Positions 34,254 to 42,477 of a stretch of DNA of 64,000 nucleotides are shown here, piece after piece. The translations under genes and the position numbers were made by a program. Each line of letters starts with the position of its first letter. The stretch's first letter is position 1. Origin of the DNA: Roseivirga misakiensis (lineage in GTDB: Bacteria; Bacteroidota; Bacteroidia; Cytophagales; Cyclobacteriaceae); NCBI RefSeq assembly GCF_001747105.1, contig NZ_MDGQ01000004.1, forward strand, positions 186,001 to 250,000, written 5' to 3'. Below the pieces are notes generated by a model. It was not told the origin of the DNA. It saw only the letters and a program-made list of their open reading frames with translations, and made no database searches.

Positions 34254-35953
34254 TGCTAACCGATCTATTTATTTGGAGCCTTAAGGTAAGCTTATTCTTT
34301 ACCTTGATCTATGGAAGCTACTGGCTGCTTTTTAGAAATAATACACGTTTTCAGTTTCGTAGAACAGTGCTACTCCTGAGCCTTGTTATAGCTTCGGTGA
34401 TTCCGCTATTGAAAATTGAAATTCCAATTAGCGAACAGCACCCATTACATGTTTCTATCCCTGAAATTCAGCCTCTTTCTAATCAAAAACCTGCACTAGA
34501 TCCTCCATTTGAAAATACAATAGTGGAATTGGCTCCTACTACCAAATCAACAATCTATTGGCCAGAGATTCTGATCACCATTTACGCCATCGGTCTTTTG
34601 GCCTCACTTACCCTAATGCTTATTGAGTTATTCAGACTTGCCTATTGGTACTATATGGGTGCTCGTCGAAGGGATATTCAAAGCAATGTTATAACGCATA
34701 AAAACATTAAATACCCTTTTTCTTTCTGGAAATGGATTTTTGTTCCTCAAGGAACAGATTATGACCAAGAGATTTGGGACATCATAGAAAAACACGAAAG
34801 CGCACATTTAACCCAAGGTCACTCTTTAGACATGGTTTTCTGTGGTATTTCTCAGTGCCTGCTATGGTACAACCCGATTATACATTTGTTCCAAAAGGAA
34901 CTCAAGGGAAATCATGAAGCCCTTGCCGATCGGCATGTGCTTAAATTCACTGACTTTAATACCTACGCAAAGGCACTTTTATCTGTGAGTGTTAATGCAA
35001 ATGCCATGTCTTTAGGACATTCTTTCGCCCTTGTTTCCACACTCTCGAAAAGACTGAAAATCATGAAACGTAAAAAAACACGCTTTGCCAAAACGGTGTC
35101 GTCCACCCTATTTTTAGTACTGCTAACGCTAACAATTGGTAGCATAAATGCACTACACGGGCAGGAAACTGAGGAACAAGCTCGGGCAAAAGTCGCCGAA
35201 AAAATGAGCAGAGGTGCATTTAGCTTTTTGTACTTTAATAAGCTTACCGTCAAACATGAAAAGATACTTAATAAGCTCAAAGCCGATAACCCTGGCAAAG
35301 TGATTTCCTTTCGATATTTAGCCAACGATAGATACCAAGAATACTTAGCGGCATATCAACCAGATCAAGAAACACTGTTTTTTGATAGATTAACAGAATC
35401 AGAGCAGGAAGAAATTTTTAGGATTGCCAAACAGGATACTACGCTCAAGAACATAACCTTCAAGTCAGATTTGACCTCTAAATATTCCTTTGGGTTTGAC
35501 GACTTTGTGAAATTTGGAGAAGAGGCTGTAAAGACCAAAAACAAGTACATTGTAATGTATGAGTCACTCCCTAAAAAGATGATTTCAGACCAACCTATTT
35601 ATGAGGCCTCCCAAGTAGATAAACTTCCAGAACCGATCGGAGGACTCTTGAATTTCGAAAAATCCATTGCCTTGGATGCTGAACTCCCCAAAGACATTGA
35701 TAAAACGCTCTTGCCAAAAACCATTGACTATGTATTGGTTGTGAATGGAGGCAATAACATTTCAGAACTTAATTTAATCACAGACATTAAGGAGGACAAT
35801 GAAGAAATCGATAAGATTTATAAGTTCATGGGTACGCTTCACAATGAAATATTAGAAAAGATCAGAGCTTATTATCCTTGGAAAAGAGGCATAAAGGATG
35901 GCAAAGAAGTAAGGGTTAGAATAAAAATTGCCATCCCAACTCGATATATGTAG
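34253..35953 (+). CDS. M56 family (BlaR1-like) membrane protease with periplasmic C-terminal domain
   Basis: 566 residues. Four membrane helices with a zinc-metalloprotease site HESAH (about 180-184, within KHESAHLTQGHSLD) and the downstream EALADR Glu; this is the BlaR1/MecR1 M56 pattern, which cleaves its partner repressor. A basic segment (KIMKRKKTRFAKT) precedes the last helix. The C-terminal half (from about 300) is a large periplasmic part without the SxxK/KTG motifs of penicillin-binding domains; its end (LPEPIGGLLNFEKSI ... VRVRIKIAIP) resembles a diverged TonB C-terminal domain. The signal sensed is unknown. Confidence 0.92.
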   Translation: MLTDLFIWSLKVSLFFTLIYGSYWLLFRNNTRFQFRRTVLLLSLVIASVIPLLKIEIPISEQHPLHVSIPEIQPLSNQKPALDPPFENTIVELAPTTKSTIYWPEILITIYAIGLLASLTLMLIELFRLAYWYYMGARRRDIQSNVITHKNIKYPFSFWKWIFVPQGTDYDQEIWDIIEKHESAHLTQGHSLDMVFCGISQCLLWYNPIIHLFQKELKGNHEALADRHVLKFTDFNTYAKALLSVSVNANAMSLGHSFALVSTLSKRLKIMKRKKTRFAKTVSSTLFLVLLTLTIGSINALHGQETEEQARAKVAEKMSRGAFSFLYFNKLTVKHEKILNKLKADNPGKVISFRYLANDRYQEYLAAYQPDQETLFFDRLTESEQEEIFRIAKQDTTLKNITFKSDLTSKYSFGFDDFVKFGEEAVKTKNKYIVMYESLPKKMISDQPIYEASQVDKLPEPIGGLLNFEKSIALDAELPKDIDKTLLPKTIDYVLVVNGGNNISELNLITDIKEDNEEIDKIYKFMGTLHNEILEKIRAYYPWKRGIKDGKEVRVRIKIAIPTRYM

Positions 35954-35982
35954 CACAAAATCTACTGTCGAATTATGCCATG

Positions 35983-36014
35983 GTCAGCTCTTAAATGGGC
36001 TGACTATTTTTATT
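35983..36014 (+). terminator. Terminator after the M56 gene
   Basis: The stem GTCAGCTC / GGGCTGAC (one G-T pair) with the loop TTAAAT is followed by TATTTTTATTT. It separates the M56 gene from the convergent TPK-like gene. Confidence 0.8.
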
Positions 36015-36662
36015 TCAGTGATAAATATCCGTCTGCACATCTTCTACAACCCAGAGCGGTTTATTATTTGTCCAGAGCTTTACTTTTCCGCTAACCTGAG
36101 AGGTTAATTCTATCGGTTCTAGTAAAATCTCGTTTTGCCAGTCTGCAAAAAATCCCTCTGAACTAAAGAAAGTATTTTGAGCAACTGGATGTATCCCAAA
36201 TAAACGCCCAGCCGTTACCCACTTTTCAAATTTCCCATGAGGTTCAAAAACCCACTTTTTATCATTGTAATAAATGACGGTGTCGATTGTTTCTATGTAT
36301 TCTTTAGCCAAATCTAAGGCGCGAGAATCATAGAGTTTAGCTACCACATTTACAGCTGTATGCTTTTGGTCGTTTAAAAATATATAGGCGCAACTCAATA
36401 AGTCGGGAGACTCAAAACCTAACAATTGGACAGGTGATTGAGGTTTAAGCTTGGGTTTTAATTCCTCAATATCATCAAACTGAGCAACGACAACATCTAT
36501 TTTGATGCCCCAAGTCAAAACCTCATTTAAGGCATATTTTGTGACAATAATAGTTGGGCTCCACTCCAGCAGTAAATCGATAAACTCAGTGCTTAGCGAA
36601 GTAGCATCGTCAATTAGAAGTGCAGGTTCCTGCTCGTCTCTTACAATATGGTGTGATGACAT
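36015..36662 (-). CDS. Thiamine pyrophosphokinase homologue lacking the catalytic motifs
   Basis: 215 residues from the ATG at 36662 (MSSHHIVRDEQEPALL...), two bases after the ROK stop codon, so it is translationally coupled to that gene. By eye the order of strands and the N-terminus match bacterial thiamine diphosphokinases of Bacteroidota. But the Mg-binding GDFD is VAQFD, the DKTDLEKA block is GFESPDLLS, and the T-N-L block near 120 is absent. If the alignment is right, it would not form a normal TPK site. It may be a non-catalytic paralogue or may bind another ligand. It should be read as homologous in fold, not in activity. Confidence 0.75.
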   Translation of the reverse strand: MSSHHIVRDEQEPALLIDDATSLSTEFIDLLLEWSPTIIVTKYALNEVLTWGIKIDVVVAQFDDIEELKPKLKPQSPVQLLGFESPDLLSCAYIFLNDQKHTAVNVVAKLYDSRALDLAKEYIETIDTVIYYNDKKWVFEPHGKFEKWVTAGRLFGIHPVAQNTFFSSEGFFADWQNEILLEPIELTSQVSGKVKLWTNNKPLWVVEDVQTDIYH

Positions 36663-36664
36663 AA

Positions 36665-37663
36665 CTAAATGGCACGTGCCTGTTGTGGCACTTGAATTGC
36701 CCCATTTTGCACAATTTCGCTCCAAACAAGCGCACTTGCACCTAAAACGGCTGCATTTCTATCCATTAATTCTGACAAGCGAATGTTAATCTTACCCTTA
36801 TAGCCAGGATAAAGATATTCGTTGAAAGATTTCATTGTAGGTTTTACCAAAATATCTCCTGCTTTTGCCAAGCCGCCAAAAAGGAATATAGCTTCTGGGC
36901 TTGTCACTGCTGCTGCGTCTGCGAGTTTTAATCCAAGAATATCTGAAGTGTACTCATAAGCCTCCAGTGCGATAGGATCGCCCGCCAGTGCCATTTCAGT
37001 AATCTTTTTTGCCGTAAGCGATTCATAGGTATAAGAACGTAGCGGCGTTTCATCGTTATTGGTAGCCAAGAGTTTAAAGACAGTTCTTTTGATACCCGAA
37101 GCGGAAGCATAAGTCTCCAAACATCCACGTTTACCGCAGTTACATTCTCTACCATCAGGGTAAACGTTGGTATGCCCAAGTTCTCCTGCTAACCCATCGT
37201 GGCCATAAATAAGCTTTCCTCTAGTCACAAGTCCAGACCCTAAGCCTGTTCCTAAAGTCACGACTATAAAGTCGTTCAAATCCTTCGCCCCTCCGAAAAC
37301 TTTTTCACCAATAGCCGCAGCATTCGCATCGTTTGTCAAGACCATCGGTAAATCATAATAGGCCTTGAACATATCGATAAATGGCACTATACCCTTCCAA
37401 TTTAGGTTAGGTGCATGTTCGATCGTCCCTTTATAGTAATTACCGTTTGGTGCACCGATACCGATACCCAAAATTTCGAAAGATTCGTGAACTTGATTCA
37501 GACCATCGTTGATGGCCGTGCTCAAAGCGTCTAAAAAAGGTTTGATTTCTAAATGGGTATAGGTCGGTATGGAGCCTTCCATTAAGACGTTTCCGTCAAC
37601 GTCGCTCAAACCAAATTTGGTGAACGTTCCTCCTATATCTATACCAATTGCTGTTTCCCTCAT
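36665..37663 (-). CDS. ROK family kinase, probable glucokinase
   Basis: 332 residues. ATP motif IGIDIGGTFTKFG (6-18), catalytic TNDAN with Asp112, GTGLGSG (138-144), and the ROK zinc motif GHDGLAGELGH...CNCGKRGCLE (Cys 174, 176 and 181, His164). With glucose-handling Glu161-His164 present, glucokinase is most likely; fructose or N-acetylmannosamine are alternatives. A LacI-type operator candidate lies about 140 bases upstream and matches the pfkA site, linking it to the maltose/glycolysis block. Confidence 0.92.
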   Translation of the reverse strand: MRETAIGIDIGGTFTKFGLSDVDGNVLMEGSIPTYTHLEIKPFLDALSTAINDGLNQVHESFEILGIGIGAPNGNYYKGTIEHAPNLNWKGIVPFIDMFKAYYDLPMVLTNDANAAAIGEKVFGGAKDLNDFIVVTLGTGLGSGLVTRGKLIYGHDGLAGELGHTNVYPDGRECNCGKRGCLETYASASGIKRTVFKLLATNNDETPLRSYTYESLTAKKITEMALAGDPIALEAYEYTSDILGLKLADAAAVTSPEAIFLFGGLAKAGDILVKPTMKSFNEYLYPGYKGKINIRLSELMDRNAAVLGASALVWSEIVQNGAIQVPQQARAI

Positions 37664-37800
37664 GGCTCTTTTTGTCGGGATCAGATATTTCTAACTCCTA
37701 ATTACTAGCCTAAAAACGTATTAAAGGGTCATTTTTAGGCAACTAGAACGAATATCCACAATCTGTAGCCATAAACTCTTACAAGGGTTTCAATATCTCT

Positions 37801-37816
37801 GTAAACGATTGCATAA
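37801..37816 (-). promoter_or_regulatory. LacI-type operator candidate upstream of the ROK kinase
   Basis: AAACGATTGCATAA at 37803-37816 is identical over 14 bases to the site at 10801-10814 upstream of pfkA. It sits in a 279-base gap whose other content is the TonB-gene terminator. Confidence 0.6.
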
Positions 37817-37895
37817 ATCGAGGCAACGTTAAAACTAAAAGCATAATTATTAGCCTGAGATAGCCTGGTGGGTATAATGGGAGAAGAAAAAGTAA

Positions 37896-37932
37896 AAAGA
37901 GTAGCCTCCCTTTAATTGGAAAACTACTCTTT
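37896..37932 (-). terminator. Terminator of the TonB receptor gene
   Basis: The inverted repeat AAAGAGTAG / CTACTCTTT, 11 bases beyond the receptor stop codon. On the minus strand the stem is followed by TTTACTTTTTCTTC, giving a T-rich tail. Confidence 0.82.
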
Positions 37933-37942
37933 CTAAATAGGT

Positions 37943-40561
37943 TTAAAATGACAATCCTACTGACAACAAGAAGTTGGTACCAGCTTGCGGATAAAAGTAA
38001 TTCTCTCTGACTTCAAAGTTCGCTCCACCGAAGTACCCGAAAGTGTATCCGTTTGACTCATACTCGTGATTAAGGATATTATTAACCAATAAATTCACAG
38101 AAACCGTCTTAATCAACTCCGTGGTAAAACTATAGTTTACCCGTAAATCATTGACGAAGAAGGCATCAATCTTACGATTATCATTGGAAGTGTTATCCAA
38201 AAATTGCTCCCCCACATATTTCGATAATAGGCTTACTTCTAAACCTAAAGTCGGTCTGAAGGCCAATTGGCTACCAGCCACTATGCTTGGCGAGAAACTA
38301 ATATCAGTATCTTCAAACGTAGTTCGTACCTCATTGAATTCGTCAAATGCAGGCCCAAAATCGAATATGATTTCATCAAAAGATTGAATTCTATTTTGGC
38401 TAAAAGCCACGTTTCCAGACCAGAAAAGTCCTTTAGTCAATCTGGTGGTACCAGAAAGTTCTATTCCCATTCGATAACTATCAGGTACGTTGGTTCTAAT
38501 TCCTGCACCAACGTCATTTACTTCTCCTGTGAGTACCAACTGATTTTTGTAGTCCATTAAATAACCGTTAATCTCAATAGCACCGTTAGCCGTTTGACGC
38601 TTATAGCCGATCTCTAGGTTATTGAGTGTTTCGTGTTCTGGGTTAACTCCAGGGGCTGCATCTATAATATCAGACCTATTTGGCTCCTTGTTACCCACTG
38701 CAAAAGATGCATAAAGATTTGACGAGCCGTTCAGCTGATAGATTGCACCAAGTTTTGGATTGAAAAAGTTAAATTCTCTATCAAAATCTATCGGTCTAAG
38801 GTCATTATCTATTCCTACACCGGTGTAATCGACTCTTCGGTATTGTAAATCACCAAAGAGATTTAGTTTACCATTAGCTTGATAGTTCATCTTAAAGTAA
38901 GAGTTGAAATCAAACTTCTCTGAACGACTCTCATAATACCGTTCTCTTATGTCGTTATCTCCAGCAAACCTTGCCCAAATAACTTCACCAAAGTGATCGC
39001 CGATGTACTCATTAATTGATCCCCCAAACGTCGCATCAATCTTTCCAGAAGAATAATTCAGGTCATAGACAATACCGTAAAAGTCGTTGTCAAGCCACCT
39101 TCTTCTAATCAAGTCCGTTTGAGTTCTTTGAGCAATAGCCTCAACGATTACATTGTTAGCTCCGTCTCTTAATGTATCTCCAGCACTATTCAGGACAGGA
39201 TTAAAAACAAACTCTGGGTCGTTCTCAAAATTGTTAAGAAAGTCAGAGTTGAAATACCCAAATTCAGAATTTACTCCGTCACTCGACAAAGTATCTCTTT
39301 GATACACAATGTTGTCGAAACCATAATCTGAATAATCGTCGCCTGTGCGAAACTCCTCGAAAAACCCTGCACCCTTAGTATAGTGAGCGGATACATTTAA
39401 GTTCCATTCGCTATTAAAACTATGATTTACGTGCAATTGATAGTGATCTTGTCCGTAGTCATCCACTTGATTGTCATACTCGTAAAAGTTATAGCTACGG
39501 CCAGAATTCCTCAAGTTTTCTGCTTGAGCAGGTGTAAATCCGTTATTCGCGATAACCGCCTCAATTCCTGCGGCATCATTTCTAAGTCGAGCCTCAGGCG
39601 TACCATACCAGCTCTGGTACGTTACCTCCGCACCACCAAACGTAATGAATTTAACACTCGTGTTTTTGCCAAAATAGCCCCCTGATAAGTAATAGGATTG
39701 TAGATCTGAAGAGGCTCTATCGACAAAACCGTCAGATGTAATCTGTGATAAACGACCTTCAAAAGCCCATTTGTCTTTTAGTAATCCTGTAGAAAATATC
39801 GCATTGTATTTCTGGGTATTGAATGACCCTACACTCGTATTCACCTCAGCTCTTGCTTCTTGGCTTAGGCCATTGGTCAAAATATTGATCGAACCCCCAA
39901 AAGCTCCAGCGCCATTGGTTGATGTTCCCACGCCTCGTTGTACTTGAATATCTGCCGCAGAAGTAGCAAAGTCTGGTGTGTTTACCCAGAAAACTCCCTG
40001 CGATTCGGAATCATTAACCGGAATACCATTAATTGTGACATTAATTCTGGTCGGATCGCTACCCCTAATTCTAATACCTGTATAGCCAATTCCAGCGCCG
40101 GCATCAGAGGTCGTTACGACAGAAGGCGTCCAGTTCAATAGAAAAGGTAAATCTTGTCCTAAGTTCTGTTTTCTAATCTCTTCGGCACTCACATTCGTGT
40201 AAGTAGTTGGTGTTTTCTCGGTTGCCCGAGTACCAGTTACGATCACATCATCTAAACTGGTAGTACTGACTTCAAGCGCGATAGATAAATCTAAATTACC
40301 GTTAAGATCAATCACATTTTCATAGCGTTTAAAGCCAACCATGTAGGCGATAAGTTTGTACTTACCAGCCTTCAAGTCATTAAAGGAAAACTCACCCTTG
40401 GCATTGGTTGGCTGCCCGAAAGTCGTTTCGAAAAGCACCACGCTTACGCCTTGCAAGACCTCGCCATTGGTAGCATCCTTTACTGTTCCTTTGATGGTGT
40501 ATTGTGCAAATACACTCCATCCCGTCAGCAACAGGGCTGACATCATTACTAATTTTCTCAT
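37943..40561 (-). CDS. TonB-dependent receptor, probably for thiamine-type ligands
   Basis: 872 residues: signal peptide (to VFAQ), carboxypeptidase-D regulatory-like N-terminal domain (YTIKGTVKDATNGEVLQGV...), plug domain with NGIPVNDSESQGVFW, and a 22-strand beta barrel ending in SVGLSF, with a C-terminal aromatic Phe. A TPP aptamer precedes the gene directly, so it is likely the outer membrane receptor for thiamine or TPP (the Omr1-like type in Bacteroidota). It has its own promoter and terminator. No SusD partner is seen. Confidence 0.92.
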   Translation of the reverse strand: MRKLVMMSALLLTGWSVFAQYTIKGTVKDATNGEVLQGVSVVLFETTFGQPTNAKGEFSFNDLKAGKYKLIAYMVGFKRYENVIDLNGNLDLSIALEVSTTSLDDVIVTGTRATEKTPTTYTNVSAEEIRKQNLGQDLPFLLNWTPSVVTTSDAGAGIGYTGIRIRGSDPTRINVTINGIPVNDSESQGVFWVNTPDFATSAADIQVQRGVGTSTNGAGAFGGSINILTNGLSQEARAEVNTSVGSFNTQKYNAIFSTGLLKDKWAFEGRLSQITSDGFVDRASSDLQSYYLSGGYFGKNTSVKFITFGGAEVTYQSWYGTPEARLRNDAAGIEAVIANNGFTPAQAENLRNSGRSYNFYEYDNQVDDYGQDHYQLHVNHSFNSEWNLNVSAHYTKGAGFFEEFRTGDDYSDYGFDNIVYQRDTLSSDGVNSEFGYFNSDFLNNFENDPEFVFNPVLNSAGDTLRDGANNVIVEAIAQRTQTDLIRRRWLDNDFYGIVYDLNYSSGKIDATFGGSINEYIGDHFGEVIWARFAGDNDIRERYYESRSEKFDFNSYFKMNYQANGKLNLFGDLQYRRVDYTGVGIDNDLRPIDFDREFNFFNPKLGAIYQLNGSSNLYASFAVGNKEPNRSDIIDAAPGVNPEHETLNNLEIGYKRQTANGAIEINGYLMDYKNQLVLTGEVNDVGAGIRTNVPDSYRMGIELSGTTRLTKGLFWSGNVAFSQNRIQSFDEIIFDFGPAFDEFNEVRTTFEDTDISFSPSIVAGSQLAFRPTLGLEVSLLSKYVGEQFLDNTSNDNRKIDAFFVNDLRVNYSFTTELIKTVSVNLLVNNILNHEYESNGYTFGYFGGANFEVRENYFYPQAGTNFLLSVGLSF

Positions 40562-40624
40562 TACTTAATTTAAAATGGTCAAACTTGGAAGTGCTAAAGG
40601 GGAGCACTCCCTACAATTGTTTAA

Positions 40625-40720
40625 CATACCTCCCTGCGGCAGCATTATCTGCATCAGGTTCAATGGGTATAATCTCAGCCTGTATTTAATCTCGACTAGT
40701 CGAGTAAAGGCACCCCCTAT
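40625..40720 (-). ncRNA. TPP riboswitch (THI element)
   Basis: On the minus strand the conserved TPP aptamer blocks appear in order: GGGGGTGCC, an optional P3a hairpin (CTCGACTAGTCGAG, 14-bp palindrome), GGCTGAGA (40673-40680), ACCC, TTGAACCTGATGCAGATAATGC, and GCAGGGA. The aptamer ends about 60 bases before the receptor start codon. Downstream, CTCCCC can pair either with GGGAG (nearby) or with the GGGAGG of the aptamer end, a possible switch. Confidence 0.96.
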
Positions 40721-40726
40721 TGCGTG

Positions 40727-40734
40727 CAAAGTTA
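40727..40734 (-). promoter_or_regulatory. -7 box TAACTTTG (riboswitch/TonB promoter)
   Basis: An exact TAnnTTTG match on the minus strand. Transcription would begin near 40721, right at the first aptamer base. A second possible box TACTTTTG is at 40740-40747. Confidence 0.6.
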
Positions 40735-40755
40735 ATGATCAAAAGTAGATTTCCA

Positions 40756-41265
40756 CTAAATGACTTCACTTATGGCTTTAATAGATTGCCGAAGTCTGTA
40801 CTCTGGTGAACCTTGAACTACCTTAAAGCTTACGTTCGCTTCGACTAGCTCTTGGTGATATATATCAAATAAACGGCCTCTATCATTCGGGCTTTCCCTT
40901 AATGGATCATCCTCGTAGGGAATATCTGGCGACGTAAGTAGATAAAAATCAGCCAAATTCATTTGCAGTAATTGGAGAATGAAGGGATCACAATTACCGT
41001 ACTTAAATTCACTCCAAACTTTTATCACAAAGAGATCAGTATCTAAAATCAGCCTTTCATTGGCTCGTTTCCGATAGATCTTTTCACTTTCAAGTTGCCC
41101 TTTAGCGATCGTAAGCAAGTCTTCTTGTCGATAAGGTCGGCCTAAATCCGTCAGGAATTCCCTTGAATACTCTGGCACACTCACGGTACCATAATATGTG
41201 GCCAGGGTTTGGGCCAACGTCGATTTTCCAGTGCTTTCTGGACCAACAATAGCGATAGTGATCAT
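40756..41265 (-). CDS. NadR-like AAA ATPase / kinase
   Basis: 169 residues with the Walker A GPESTGKSTLAQTL (8-21) and LILDTDLFVIKVW (Walker B-like), and a LID-like region PYEDDPLRESPNDRGRLF (about 114-131). This is the ribosylnicotinamide-kinase-type domain of NadR. It overlaps the permease gene by one base (TAATG) and so likely traps a nucleoside brought in by it, by phosphorylation. Its substrate may be nicotinamide riboside or thiamine. Confidence 0.87.
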   Translation of the reverse strand: MITIAIVGPESTGKSTLAQTLATYYGTVSVPEYSREFLTDLGRPYRQEDLLTIAKGQLESEKIYRKRANERLILDTDLFVIKVWSEFKYGNCDPFILQLLQMNLADFYLLTSPDIPYEDDPLRESPNDRGRLFDIYHQELVEANVSFKVVQGSPEYRLRQSIKAISEVI

Positions 41266-41900
41266 TAGCTATTCAGTGTCATTGTTTTTTTCCAGGCACG
41301 ATAACCCGCGATCGCCATACCGATGTATATGAAATACAAGAGCGAATAAAAATATAGTTCTTTATAAAAATAAATGCCCGTTGCCAATACGTTGACCACA
41401 AACCAATAATACCAGTTGTCGATTTTTTTTCTAGCCGTAAGCCACATGCCTGTAACACTCAAAATTGAGGTTGTACTATCCCAATATGGTAAAGCTGGCG
41501 GTTCTACCCCTTCGAACTGACTAGGTATAGCGAGGAGTAATTTTCCGAATACAAAAACGCCTACAATAGTCAGTACAAACATGATCAGCATTTGCTGTGT
41601 ACTCGAATGGGTAATAATGACTTCCTTTTTGGTGGTATCCTTTGGCCTACTCCAATACACCCAACCATAAATATTTAGCACTAGAAAGAAGATGTGCAGC
41701 AAAAAATCGCCATACAATCTGGCCTGCCAGAAAACCACAAACGAGACTAATACGTAAAGGATGCCGAATGGCCAAGTCCAAATACTCTCCTTAATGAGAA
41801 AGTAAACGGCAAGTAAACCAAAGAGGAATCCGGCAATTCCCCACAAGTCCATGCTTAGCGCCGTAGATACAATTTGATCCCAAATCTCGTTGAACTGCAT
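41265..41900 (-). CDS. pnuC: PnuC/PnuT family vitamin permease
   Basis: About 211 residues with seven membrane helices and the family motifs WGIAGFLFGLLAVYFLIKE, WPFGI, LLHIFFLVLNIYGWVYW (W-x-x-W) and YYWFVVNVLATGIYF. PnuC carries nicotinamide riboside; the PnuT branch carries thiamine. Proximity to the TPP riboswitch suggests PnuT. The start is the ATG at 41900, 5 bases after an exact -7 box; the upstream GTG at 41933 would lie before the promoter. Confidence 0.9.
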   Translation of the reverse strand: MQFNEIWDQIVSTALSMDLWGIAGFLFGLLAVYFLIKESIWTWPFGILYVLVSFVVFWQARLYGDFLLHIFFLVLNIYGWVYWSRPKDTTKKEVIITHSSTQQMLIMFVLTIVGVFVFGKLLLAIPSQFEGVEPPALPYWDSTTSILSVTGMWLTARKKIDNWYYWFVVNVLATGIYFYKELYFYSLLYFIYIGMAIAGYRAWKKTMTLNS

Positions 41901-41905
41901 AGCGC

Positions 41906-41913
41906 CAAAGATA
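41906..41913 (-). promoter_or_regulatory. -7 box TATCTTTG abutting the PnuC start
   Basis: An exact TAnnTTTG match on the minus strand with only GCGCT between it and the ATG. The expected mRNA begins at or near the start codon (leaderless). Confidence 0.62.
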
Positions 41914-41948
41914 TGATTAATTGATATATTCACTCAGAAGAATTTAAT

Positions 41949-42476
41949 ATGGAAATGTACAAAGCGGTGATCATTCTAGTGATTTTGATGGTCATCTTCC
42001 CATTGGCTACATCTGCACAAGAAACCAGCTATAATTTAGAAACCGAAAGTATTTCTAAAAGAGTAGATAAAATCCTAAATGGGCCTATTACCAAGGAAGG
42101 GCTAAAGAAAATGCCGTATAAGGTATGGTTCAACACCAACTATAAAACCTACATAGTTGATACAAAAACCCTAAAAAACATCAAGAGACGTAAGCTAAAA
42201 GACTTAAAGATTCTTGCTTTTATGGGTACTTGGTGCCACGACAGCAATCGCGAGATCCCTAGACTGATCAGAGTTTGTGAAGAATTGGGAATAGCCGATC
42301 AGCTTGAACTATATGCATTAGACGTAGATAAGACAAGCGTGGCAGGAAGAGAAAGTGGTTTTAACATAAGGAAAACTCCCACCATAATCTTTATGCTAGA
42401 AGGAAAAGAGATTGCCCGGATTTTAGAAGAACCAAAGGTATCTTTTGAACAAGACCTTGAAAAAATATTGAAGTAA
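41949..42476 (+). CDS. Thioredoxin-like protein with one active-site Cys
   Basis: 175 residues with a signal peptide (AVIILVILMVIFPLATSAQ), so periplasmic. The thioredoxin fold is seen: ILAFMGTWCHDSNREIPRL (active site C-H-D-S, near 95), ALDVDKTS and the cis-Pro in IRKTPTIIFM. The second Cys of CxxC is Ser, so it cannot make the normal intramolecular disulphide. This suggests a monothiol isomerase, chaperone or binding role. It is followed 1 base later by the aminotransferase gene. Confidence 0.85.
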   Translation: MEMYKAVIILVILMVIFPLATSAQETSYNLETESISKRVDKILNGPITKEGLKKMPYKVWFNTNYKTYIVDTKTLKNIKRRKLKDLKILAFMGTWCHDSNREIPRLIRVCEELGIADQLELYALDVDKTSVAGRESGFNIRKTPTIIFMLEGKEIARILEEPKVSFEQDLEKILK

Positions 42477-42477
42477 G

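Noticed and set aside
34963-35325. A 120-codon antisense frame in the M56 gene
   Set aside because: It overlaps a well-supported coding region and has Ser/Leu-rich low-complexity composition.
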